Shown here piece by piece: positions 23,407 to 30,103 of a stretch of DNA of 64,000 nt. The stretch is from a virus, in the IMG/VR virus record IMGVR_UViG_3300050122_000130, positions 31,489-95,488 of that record; one strand, given 5' to 3'. The notes beneath the pieces were generated by a model. It did no database searches, was not told where the DNA came from, and worked only from the letters and a program-made list of their open reading frames with translations. Numbering within the stretch: position 1 is the stretch's first letter; the number at the start of each line of letters is the position of its first letter. The translations under genes were made by a program, and so were the position numbers.

Positions 23407-23957
23407 AATTGCAGACACCCTGCCCAACGTGCGCCGGCATGAAAGATCAGCGCTCGGTCCAATGCCGAGAGTGCCGTGATCGACCTGAAGCCGTATCTCG
23501 TACCTGCACTAAATGCAAAAAGGCAAAGCCTCTCGATCAATTCAGGATCAGGACGCGCAAGACCCCGCGCCCTCGTTCAGTTTGCATGAAATGCGAGGCC
23601 GCATACACCCGCTCGCTTCGACAGTCACTGCCCATTGAGGAGAGACGACGCCGAAAAGTCCTCGCCAGCGCAAAGGAAAAACTCTCTCCAAAATACCGCG
23701 CTCGGCTACTCAGAACTTCCATCAAACTGCTCGGGCTCGACTCCGAAAAAGACTTAATCTTGGCTGCGCTAGAAAAACAAAAAGTCTGCGCAATCTGCCA
23801 CAATGCGCCGCGCGGAAGACTTCGCATCGATCACAACCACAGCACCGGAAAATATCGGGGTCTGCTGTGCGATAACTGCAACATCGGTCTCGGACACTTC
23901 AAGGATTCGCCAGAGCTATTGCGCAAGGCAATCCGCTATCTAAAGGAACGCACCTGA
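23403..23957 (+). CDS. Endonuclease VII-like (HNH) protein
   Basis: 184 aa. The N-terminal half has several zinc pairs (CPTCAG, CREC, CTKCKKAKPLDQF, CMKCE). The C-terminal half holds the recombination endonuclease VII signature VCAICHNAPRGRLRIDHNHS-TGKYRGLLCDNCN, then GLGHFKDSPELLRKAIRYL. Endonuclease VII resolves branched DNA before packaging; many phage homologues are also free-standing homing nucleases. The ATG at 23403 overlaps the previous stop (ATGA). Confidence 0.85.
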   Translation: MKLQTPCPTCAGMKDQRSVQCRECRDRPEAVSRTCTKCKKAKPLDQFRIRTRKTPRPRSVCMKCEAAYTRSLRQSLPIEERRRRKVLASAKEKLSPKYRARLLRTSIKLLGLDSEKDLILAALEKQKVCAICHNAPRGRLRIDHNHSTGKYRGLLCDNCNIGLGHFKDSPELLRKAIRYLKERT

Positions 23958-24196
23958 TGCCTAAGCCCCTCACGAAACCGCCGCTCTATCGTCTCACACT
24001 CACGATGGACGCAGTCAAAGCCGCGGTATGCGGCCCTAACAAAAAACTATTTAAGCCGTCTCGAAGCGCGCTCAGACTCGACGGCCGTATCGACGTCGGC
24101 ATCAGCTTCGGTCTACTGGACCAACTCCAGACCGCAGCACTCCCGAAAGAAAATCTTTCGGATACCGTGCTCCGTATCATGGCGCCGAAGTCGTGA
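23957..24196 (+). CDS. Small phage protein of unknown function
   Basis: 79 aa. LYRLTLTMDAVKAAVCGPNK, LRLDGRIDVGISFGLLDQL. It looks like a compact alpha/beta protein. Coupled to both neighbours. No family recognised. Confidence 0.6.
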   Translation: MPKPLTKPPLYRLTLTMDAVKAAVCGPNKKLFKPSRSALRLDGRIDVGISFGLLDQLQTAALPKENLSDTVLRIMAPKS

Positions 24197-24486
24197 ATGA
24201 TCTCGCTGACGTATCCCGCAATCTGGCTCAGGCGATGGCAGAACATCGCCGGGCGCTTGCTGACGAAAACAAGAACGCATCGAAATTCACCAGGAACGCG
24301 ATCAAGATCTTCCTCTGGGATCATCGCGACGACATTGTCGAGGCATTGTCTATCGCCACTAAGCGGCAACCTTGGATCGCTCTTTCTCAATCTGATCGAA
24401 CGTCTTCTTCGAACCCTGTAGCGTTGCCTTCTGACCTGAAAATTTCATCCAGCGACGAACGCACAGATCCACATACGGAGGATTGA
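24193..24486 (+). CDS. Small helical protein, 3' end overlapped by convergent gene
   Basis: 97 aa from a GTG that overlaps the previous stop (GTGA). Residues about 1-55 form charged helices (VSRNLAQAMAEHRRALADEN, RNAIKIFLWDHRDDIVEALS). The last 40 residues (SQSDRTSSSNPVALPSD) are low-complexity and lie over the 3' end of the methyltransferase gene on the opposite strand (128 nt overlap), which suggests the tail arose by stop-codon loss. Confidence 0.55.
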   Translation: MNDLADVSRNLAQAMAEHRRALADENKNASKFTRNAIKIFLWDHRDDIVEALSIATKRQPWIALSQSDRTSSSNPVALPSDLKISSSDERTDPHTED

Positions 24487-25624
24487 GCTCGCACGCGAGA
24501 CAAACGCGGCCGGTAGTCTCGGCCGCGATAATCATCGTACCACTGCCGCAGTACGGTTCGAACACGGCATCACCGCCGTCCGAGTAAAGCCGCAGGATCC
24601 TGTTCAGCAGCTCGACGGGCTTCGCCCATGGCACCGGCCGATCCCAATGGCCGGTCGAGAACAGTTTGCTGTAATCCTCCTGCTCGAGGCCGCGCCGCGG
24701 CGCCAGATTGCCGATCAACACCACGTAATCCAGATCAGGCATCAGGTGTCCGTTGTGCGCCGGCGCCGGATATTTCCGATGCAGCACCGCAACGTCCCAA
24801 TTCAGCTTTTTCTCACGCGCCAGGTCCAGGTAATCGGCGAGCAGCCGCTTCGAGGTGAAGATCACGTTGGTCTCGCGCAGCGGCACTAGCTCGGAGACTT
24901 TGAAGTCGCCCAAACTGGCTTCAGCGATCTTTTGTCCACGGCGAATATGCGTTGTCTTCCCATGAAGACCGCCACCCTGCGTTTCTAGGCTATACGGCGG
25001 ATCGGTCGCCATCAGCTTAGGAACATCATCCCCGAGCAGCTTCTTTACCACCTTCGCGTCTGTCGCGTCGCCGCAGATCAGCCGATGCTTGCCCATCACC
25101 CAGACATCGCCAGGCTTCGAGATCGCCGGTGCCAGGTCAGGCAGATCGTCCGGCGTGCCATTGCCGGCGCTGCCGCCGACGAACGTCGCCAGGCGCACGT
25201 TGCTGAACCCGGTCAGATGCAGCGGATAATCCAACTTCGCGAGCGTCGTGAGGCCCACGCGCAGTAGCTTATTGTCAAACCCTGTCATCGCTGGCAGCGA
25301 GTTGTCGCTGATAACCACGGCCCATTTCTGCGCCGGCGAGAGGCCCTTGCGCATGATCGTCGGGACTTGGGTCAGGTCCGCCTTGCGCGCAGCGAGGTGC
25401 CGACCGTGGCCCTTCAGGATCGTGTTGTTCTCGTCGACCAGGATGGGCTGATCGAAACCGAATTCCTTGATGTTCGCCGCAATCGCCGCGACCTGCTCCG
25501 GAGTGTGGATCTTCGGATTGTTCGGGAACGCGACGAGATCTTCGACTTTGCGCAGGACAATTTCGTCCGCGGTGAATTTCAGAACGGCATCGACCGTCCT
25601 GCGCTTTGTCGAAGGCTTCGCCAT
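24359..25624 (-). CDS. ParB-N domain fused to DNA methyltransferase
   Basis: 421 aa from the ATG at 25624, which overlaps the upstream stop (TAATG). Residues about 10-110 are a ParB/Srx-type nuclease-like domain (LVAFPNNPKIHT, ILKGHGRHLAARKA). Residues about 165-400 are an N4/N6-type methyltransferase: DVWVMGKHRLICGDATD, ATDPPYS (motif IV), and VFEPYCGSGTMIIAAETTGR (motif I) near the end. This arrangement is common in alphaproteobacterial phages and probably protects DNA against host restriction. Adenine or cytosine N4 specificity cannot be decided from the sequence. Confidence 0.9.
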   Translation of the reverse strand: MAKPSTKRRTVDAVLKFTADEIVLRKVEDLVAFPNNPKIHTPEQVAAIAANIKEFGFDQPILVDENNTILKGHGRHLAARKADLTQVPTIMRKGLSPAQKWAVVISDNSLPAMTGFDNKLLRVGLTTLAKLDYPLHLTGFSNVRLATFVGGSAGNGTPDDLPDLAPAISKPGDVWVMGKHRLICGDATDAKVVKKLLGDDVPKLMATDPPYSLETQGGGLHGKTTHIRRGQKIAEASLGDFKVSELVPLRETNVIFTSKRLLADYLDLAREKKLNWDVAVLHRKYPAPAHNGHLMPDLDYVVLIGNLAPRRGLEQEDYSKLFSTGHWDRPVPWAKPVELLNRILRLYSDGGDAVFEPYCGSGTMIIAAETTGRVCLACELNPPYVDLCVRRWMKFSGQKATLQGSKKTFDQIEKERSKVAA

Positions 25625-25878
25625 TACGCGGTGGGAGCGGCCGGAGTCGTGTTGGCGGGAATCGCGGGCGCCAAAGCGGCGGCCGACGACTGAAGATCCT
25701 GCACCGCCTGGATCAGAGCGGCCTTGTCTTCCGGCGTATCGCCGGCGTTCGCGATCTGCGTCTGGAGCGCGGTGATCTGCGCGGACAGACCGGACAGCGC
25801 CGCAGCGGCCGCTGCCTCGATGCTCTTCTGAGCGGTGACTTGCGCAACGAGCGCTTGGGCTTCTGCTGTAAGGGCCAT
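25624..25878 (-). CDS. Small coiled-coil protein
   Basis: 84 aa. AAGGAG precedes the ATG at 25878. The sequence is an alanine/glutamine-rich coiled coil (LTAEAQALVAQVTAQKSIEAA, LSAQITALQTQIANAG) with an alanine/proline tail. Typical of small phage proteins that bridge other proteins; no function recognised. Coupled to the ParB-methyltransferase. Confidence 0.7.
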   Translation of the reverse strand: MALTAEAQALVAQVTAQKSIEAAAAAALSGLSAQITALQTQIANAGDTPEDKAALIQAVQDLQSSAAALAPAIPANTTPAAPTA

Positions 25879-26082
25879 GAGTAATCTCCTTGTTTCGTTC
25901 TGGTTGCTGATGATCAGCGAGCGGAGACTCGTGGGCCATTTGATGTTGAACATCCGCACGCCCTCACTAATGCTTGGAACAGTGACGCCGTTCCCTGCGG
26001 TCCAGAAACGTTGACGGTAATCCGTGTTGCAATTTTTGTAAAAGTGCCGGAACCGCTGTCTTCGAAACCGAACGGTAAACTC

Positions 26083-26478
26083 TCAGCGGCTTGCGGCCGC
26101 AACCTGCCTTGAACCATCGCGGCGCTTGGTCAGCAAGCCGCGTTTCTCAGCCCAGAGTTTGATACGGTGTCGCATCTTGCGCCAGGCCGTCGTATCAATC
26201 GAGCTGTCCTGGTCGATCAGACTGCCATGTCGATCGAACAGATGATTGTGCCAGGCTTCCGAATTCGCGGCCGCCACGTCCTTTAGCATTTCACCGTCGA
26301 GCTCCACGAGCTCGAGGCGGTCCTCGATCCTGCTTGCCCTCATTGAGAGCGTTTTCGAATCGGCGAAGCCGCCCTGCTTCTGCATATGCTCGATCTGCCA
26401 GACCGCGTTCTTGAGACCAGCCTCCAGGGTAACTATCCGCTGCTCCTGGGAGAGCTGGGGCTTCTTGTCGTCCGCCAT
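26083..26478 (-). CDS. Phage protein of unknown function
   Basis: 131 aa. Helical N-terminus (QEQRIVTLEAGLKNAVWQIEH), acidic middle, and a basic end (TAWRKMRHRIKLWAEKRGLL) that could bind DNA. AAGG lies near the ATG. A terminator-like hairpin lies just upstream in the leader. Confidence 0.6.
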   Translation of the reverse strand: MADDKKPQLSQEQRIVTLEAGLKNAVWQIEHMQKQGGFADSKTLSMRASRIEDRLELVELDGEMLKDVAAANSEAWHNHLFDRHGSLIDQDSSIDTTAWRKMRHRIKLWAEKRGLLTKRRDGSRQVAAASR

Positions 26479-26502
26479 GTGATGCCTTCAGAAACAACGA
26501 AA

Positions 26503-26528
26503 CCCGGCACCTGGGGGAGGGTGCCGGG
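26503..26528 (-). terminator. Terminator-like hairpin
   Basis: On the minus strand CCCGGCACC pairs with GGTGCCGGG (9 bp, loop of 8) and is followed by TTTCGTTGTTT. It could end the replication transcript coming from the right, or attenuate expression of the gene at 26083-26478, whose start is 25 nt further. Confidence 0.55.
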
Positions 26529-26648
26529 CTTGCGCCGGGATGGGAAACTTGCTGGTCGACCCAATACCCCTTTCGGGGCTCGCACGCGGATGAGTGTCGC
26601 AAACTGTAGCGGTGTCAATCCCCATTTCCGCCACTATTGACCAAAATC

Positions 26649-26740
26649 GGATACAAAAACCGGGTACATAGGGGTACGAAGTGGGTACGCGGACTATCAA
26701 AAAATGATGCAAATATAATATGTTAACATTTTTCGTATCC
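26649..26740. repeat. GGGTACG repeat array A with AT-rich core
   Basis: GGATAC, GGGTACA, GGGTACG and GGGTACG in direct orientation are followed by an AT-rich stretch (AAATATAATATGTTAAC) and an inverted CGTATCC. Array B at 37835-37934 has the same plan and several identical flanking bases. Candidate binding array for a phage or host regulator. Confidence 0.55.
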
Positions 26741-26853
26741 TGTTCGTGCGACTTTTTTGAAAAAATGGCCGAACTTTTACCAATCCCATGCCTGTAGAAG
26801 GCCAATTGCCGGGCCTACGAGCGCCACCGGCGCGTCTATTCCGAATCGGCCTA

Positions 26854-27258
26854 TCAGACGCCAGCCTCGAAGACAGGCACGCCCGCGGCCCGCGCTTGCG
26901 CCACCATGTTCGCGGTTCCGTCGTGGCCTGGGAATGCAACGACGCGGTCCGGCCTGCCCTCGGTCAGCATCCGCTTGTTCCGGATCGGACCGCCTCCACG
27001 GCCCTTTCGCCAGTCCGCCTTGAAGACCTGGACGGAGATGCCCTTACGCACCGCCCAGGCGCCGGCGAGACTGTCGGCGCCTTTGGCGCCTCCGTGGATC
27101 AGCACCGAGATCGGTTCCTTGGCGTGCAGGCAGTCCAGCGTCTCGTTGACAAAGAACGCCTCTCTGCTCGACCGTTCAAGCCAATAGCGCGTTTGATCGA
27201 GGGGATAGCCATCTGGCATCACGCCGTATCCGCGGCCGCCGCACACGAGCAAACGCAT
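26854..27258 (-). CDS. SLOG (YspA/DUF2493-like) nucleotide-binding protein
   Basis: 134 aa. MRLLVCGGRGYG is the glycine-rich nucleotide-binding turn; PISVLIHGGAKGADSLAGAWA is the second conserved SLOG motif, followed by VFKADW and GRPDRVVAFPG. The YspA/DUF2493 branch is common in phages, often beside DNA metabolism genes; the ligand (an NAD- or nucleotide-derived molecule) is unproved. It starts by overlap (ATGA) with the SSB stop. Confidence 0.85.
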   Translation of the reverse strand: MRLLVCGGRGYGVMPDGYPLDQTRYWLERSSREAFFVNETLDCLHAKEPISVLIHGGAKGADSLAGAWAVRKGISVQVFKADWRKGRGGGPIRNKRMLTEGRPDRVVAFPGHDGTANMVAQARAAGVPVFEAGV

Positions 27259-27701
27259 CAGAAGGGAATCTCGTCGTCGACCGAAGTCCCTCCGCCGGCA
27301 TCGGAAGTTTTGGCGGTACCGTAATCGTCTTCGCTCGGCGCTCCGCGACCACCTCCGGAGGACGTCAGGTTCAGCAGCTTCGATCCGAACCCGCTCAGCA
27401 CCACGTCCGTCGAGTAATGCGTGGCCCCGTCTTTTTCGTATTTCCGGGTTTTCTGCTTTCCCTCGACGTAGACCTTCATGCCCTTCTTGAGATACTTCTC
27501 GGCGTACTCGACCGATTGCTTGTCGAAGATCACCACCCGATGCCAGTCGGTCTGCTCCTTGCGCTCTCCGGTCGTCTTATCGCGCCAGCTCTCGCTGGTC
27601 GCCACCGATAGCCGAACCACCTTGCGATCGCCGGTACCGTTGATATCCGGATCCTGACCGAGATTTCCGATCAGTACCACCAAGTTGACTGAGCCAGCCA
27701 T
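27258..27701 (-). CDS. ssb: Single-stranded DNA-binding protein
   Basis: 147 aa from the ATG at 27701. The OB-fold signature is clear: NLVVLIGNLGQDPDI, VVRLSVATSESWRDK, TDWHRVVIFDKQSVEYAEKYLKKG and KVYVEGKQKTRKYEKDG. A flexible glycine-rich tail ends DDEIPF, the acidic tip that recruits partner proteins. It covers replication ssDNA and sits in the replication block with primase-helicase and resolvase. Confidence 0.97.
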   Translation of the reverse strand: MAGSVNLVVLIGNLGQDPDINGTGDRKVVRLSVATSESWRDKTTGERKEQTDWHRVVIFDKQSVEYAEKYLKKGMKVYVEGKQKTRKYEKDGATHYSTDVVLSGFGSKLLNLTSSGGGRGAPSEDDYGTAKTSDAGGGTSVDDEIPF

Positions 27702-27702
27702 T

Positions 27703-28107
27703 TCACCCTCCGCGCACATGAAGCCGGATCACTTCGATCGCGGCGTGATCATTGCCGGTCAACCCCCATAGCACGAGGGCCAGCAGGAAAGGATCGATAC
27801 GATACATCGACCAGAAGTTCTTTTCCGATCCCATGCTGTGCTGCTGGTCGTGGTGCACTCGACAACCAGGAAGCGTCCACCGATCGTCAGACTTTCGCTG
27901 GCCGCCGGTTTCCTCTTTGCCATGCAATAGGCTGCTGGTGCGGATATGCATCGGATCTTCAGCGGTCTTGAGAATGCCCTTCGTCGCACAACATATGCAC
28001 GGCAATCCCTTGATGAAGTCCAGGTGCGATCGCTTCTGCACGCGAGGCGTGCGCTCAGGCTTCAGCCTCGATCCCCATCCGCCTTCTGGAATGATACGAG
28101 ATGCCAT
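27703..28107 (-). CDS. DUF968-like HNH nuclease
   Basis: 134 aa. LDFIKGLPCICCATKG supplies a CxxC pair, EDPMHIRTSS gives the His motif, and WTLPGCRVHHDQQHSMG resembles the HNH core, matching the DUF968/recombination nuclease group seen next to phage SSB or resolvase genes. Predicted metal-dependent nuclease for recombination intermediates. The ATG overlaps the previous stop (TAATG). Confidence 0.75.
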   Translation of the reverse strand: MASRIIPEGGWGSRLKPERTPRVQKRSHLDFIKGLPCICCATKGILKTAEDPMHIRTSSLLHGKEETGGQRKSDDRWTLPGCRVHHDQQHSMGSEKNFWSMYRIDPFLLALVLWGLTGNDHAAIEVIRLHVRGG

Positions 28108-28520
28108 TAGCTAAAATCGACTCCATCCCAACTTTGATCTTTCACGATGAGGTCAATAGCTTTGACAACTCCGTCGTAATTGAAGTTTTTGCAGATGGAC
28201 TGCAACTCCTTCAATCGATTGACCATCCGCGCATTGCGCTCCATCGATTGCTGAAGTTGCTTGGCGTACGACGCCATCGATCTACCGGTTGCGGTATCCT
28301 TCGGCGCCCACGCATGAATGTCTTTCACCGCGAAGGTGCGCATATCGTCTTTCGCGACGTCGTAAGCATCGAGAAGCCACTGCTCCTCCGGATGCCATTC
28401 CGTTGAACCAAATCTAAAAGCACCTTGGGTCAAAGGAACAATCTCTCGGATAGAGCGCACGCCAGCATGATTCGTGTAATCGATCCGAACGTTACCGGGC
28501 TTGAATGGTAGATCGCTCAA
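28107..28520 (-). CDS. WYL-like domain protein
   Basis: 137 aa from a TTG at 28520, chosen because AAGGAG lies 7 nt upstream and it overlaps the previous stop; an ATG at 28538 lacks a ribosome-binding site. VRIDYTNHAGVRSIREIVP, then STEWHPEEQWLLDAYDV and MRTFAVKDIHAW resemble the WYL ligand-sensing fold of regulators, here without a helix-turn-helix. The rest is helical. A regulatory role is possible. Confidence 0.6.
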   Translation of the reverse strand: MSDLPFKPGNVRIDYTNHAGVRSIREIVPLTQGAFRFGSTEWHPEEQWLLDAYDVAKDDMRTFAVKDIHAWAPKDTATGRSMASYAKQLQQSMERNARMVNRLKELQSICKNFNYDGVVKAIDLIVKDQSWDGVDFS

Positions 28521-28777
28521 TGCCGTATCTCCTTGCATGGCAACGTGATCGTGCGCGGGTCATCGGCGCGGCCGGCGACGGTGATTAGTGCAGTGAAATT
28601 GCATTTTCTGCAGCGGACGGAATAGGTGCCGCACCGAGGCGCCGGATAACTCAGGTTGAAGCAACAAGACTTGGCGCCGGGCGGAGCACAATTGGCGTCA
28701 ATGCCGTTCGGATATTTCGGATTCGCTGGCTGCGTCGCAGTGCGACCGCTATCGTTGAACTTGATATCAATCGTCAT
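28517..28777 (-). CDS. Small cysteine-rich zinc protein
   Basis: 86 aa. ANCAPPGAKSCCFNLSYPAPRCGTY, VRCRKCNFTALITVAG and the ending LPCKEIRH contain eight cysteines, including a CxxC, arranged like a zinc-binding domain with a beta-strand core. The start overlaps the previous stop. Function unknown. Confidence 0.65.
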   Translation of the reverse strand: MTIDIKFNDSGRTATQPANPKYPNGIDANCAPPGAKSCCFNLSYPAPRCGTYSVRCRKCNFTALITVAGRADDPRTITLPCKEIRH

Positions 28778-29043
28778 TCCGGCTTCTCCCGCGGCATATA
28801 ATAAAACGGTGGCATCTCGTCTCCCGGCTTCAAGGGATGTATACCGGCGACGCGCTCAGCCCACAGCATGCCCTCAACTCGATCCAGACAGGCACCATAT
28901 CGTTCCCAATTTCCAGTAGCCGCATTCAATGCTGACGGGTAAGCGGCATATCCGAAATCTTCGATGCGTGCGATATGTCGACCATCGTCGGTGACATACT
29001 CGTCGCATTCTTGATAGTTTGGATTTGGCACCCAGCCAGCCAC
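28774..29043 (-). CDS. Phage protein of unknown function
   Basis: 89 aa from the GTG at 29043, which overlaps the upstream TAG; a TTG nine codons earlier is less likely. AGWVPNPNYQECDEYVTDD, HIARIEDFGYAAYPSALN and ERVAGIHPLKPGDEMPPFYY. No family recognised. Confidence 0.6.
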   Translation of the reverse strand: MAGWVPNPNYQECDEYVTDDGRHIARIEDFGYAAYPSALNAATGNWERYGACLDRVEGMLWAERVAGIHPLKPGDEMPPFYYMPREKPE

Positions 29044-29255
29044 TATTCGATTCCTGTTTTTATAAAACAATCGTCACAAACGATGCCTGTGTCGTCAGCA
29101 GGCACATCCGGATTTCGCGCGAAATGCTCAGCCATCGCCACGTCGTCTGGCCTGCCTTTGGTAAAGACGCCAAGACAGATCCAGCATCGATACTCGTTCG
29201 TCGGTGCCAGCCGACTATTTTCAGCAACAAGCCACTCGTCCGATACAACGATCAT
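29043..29255 (-). CDS. Small zinc-finger protein
   Basis: 70 aa. The ATG overlaps the previous stop (ATGA). CWICLGVFTKGRPDDVAMAEH and IVCDDCFIKTGIE give two CxxC pairs with a histidine between, a likely zinc-binding fold. No known function. Confidence 0.65.
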   Translation of the reverse strand: MIVVSDEWLVAENSRLAPTNEYRCWICLGVFTKGRPDDVAMAEHFARNPDVPADDTGIVCDDCFIKTGIE

Positions 29256-30091
29256 GTGGGTGCTTTCCCATCTTTGATGAGACCCTCGACAATGAGCTGC
29301 ACGGCTTCCTTGCGATCGCGATAGAATGTCTGCCGCTGCACGCCGATGTCGGCGCATTTCTTGGTGATCTTCGCGCCCCACGCGCGCCACATGGCGCCGA
29401 GATTCAGGAAACCAGCCAGATCCGGATCATGGTCGTTTAGATAATCCATTGCCCAACCGAGCGCGTCTTCGGCCCGCCGGACTTCCTCTGTGCTCGGCAC
29501 ACCCTTGAAGCGGTGCGCGATCGCGTTGCGGAGAGACTTGTTGCCGGCCTGGTGCACCAAGTCGGAAACCTCGCGGACAATCTCCGGCATGGCATTGCCG
29601 AATTCCCGCGGTCGGACGCCGGATATACTAGATCGAAACAGGGTGCGGTAGGCTTCCTCCATCCGCGCTTCTACGAGCTCCGGCGTCCACTTCTCGCCGC
29701 GCACCGCTTCGGTCGCCGTGCGCTCCTGCTCTCGTTCGGCCCGCCGGCGAAGCAACACACCTTCGTCGATCGGAACGACGGCGCCAGCGAATGATTCGTG
29801 CTGATCTGCTTCGAGGCGCAAAGCCTGCATTTTTTCGTCGACATCGCCGAGGTGTGCCTTCATGTCTTCCGGCAGTGGTGCCATTACATCGTCATGGTCG
29901 ATATCGGCTTTGTCTCCTGTGTTCGTTATCGGCCAGTCCCGGCCTTCCACCAATCTGAACTTGATCCGTTTTTTGTGCTTGCTGAGGGTCTTCATTTCCG
30001 TCTGAAGTTCCAGACGACGACGCTTTCGATCTTCTAGGATTTCCTTCGTGTGATCGATCGGCTTTGTAGCCATGCTGCTCAACCCTTGCAT
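29252..30091 (-). CDS. DUF6362-like protein with C-terminal helix-turn-helix
   Basis: 279 aa. A charged helical N-terminus (EILEDRKRRRLELQTEMKTLSK), an arginine-rich middle and a C-terminal unit (RRAEDALGWAMDYLNDHDPDL; CADIGVQRQTFYRDRKEAVQLI) that looks like a helix-turn-helix, close to the DUF6362 pattern. The start at 30091 is chosen for AGGAGG 8 nt upstream; ATGs at 30097 and 30073 are alternatives. DNA-binding or regulation is inferred. Confidence 0.6.
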   Translation of the reverse strand: MQGLSSMATKPIDHTKEILEDRKRRRLELQTEMKTLSKHKKRIKFRLVEGRDWPITNTGDKADIDHDDVMAPLPEDMKAHLGDVDEKMQALRLEADQHESFAGAVVPIDEGVLLRRRAEREQERTATEAVRGEKWTPELVEARMEEAYRTLFRSSISGVRPREFGNAMPEIVREVSDLVHQAGNKSLRNAIAHRFKGVPSTEEVRRAEDALGWAMDYLNDHDPDLAGFLNLGAMWRAWGAKITKKCADIGVQRQTFYRDRKEAVQLIVEGLIKDGKAPT

Positions 30092-30103
30092 TTCCATTGC
30101 CTC

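Larger units (their letters stand above)
26479..26853. other. Intergenic region with hairpin and GGGTACG repeats
   Basis: 375 nt without a supported gene between two leftward genes. It holds a terminator-like hairpin (26503-26528), then GGGTACG-type repeats and an AT-rich core (26649-26740) that resemble those in the divergent region at 37.8 kb. The open frames here read as low-quality sequence. Confidence 0.5.

Noticed and set aside
25914-26117. 67-codon minus-strand frame after the gene at 26083
   Set aside because: Overlaps the real gene by 35 nt, no ribosome-binding site, no recognisable character; kept as unassigned.
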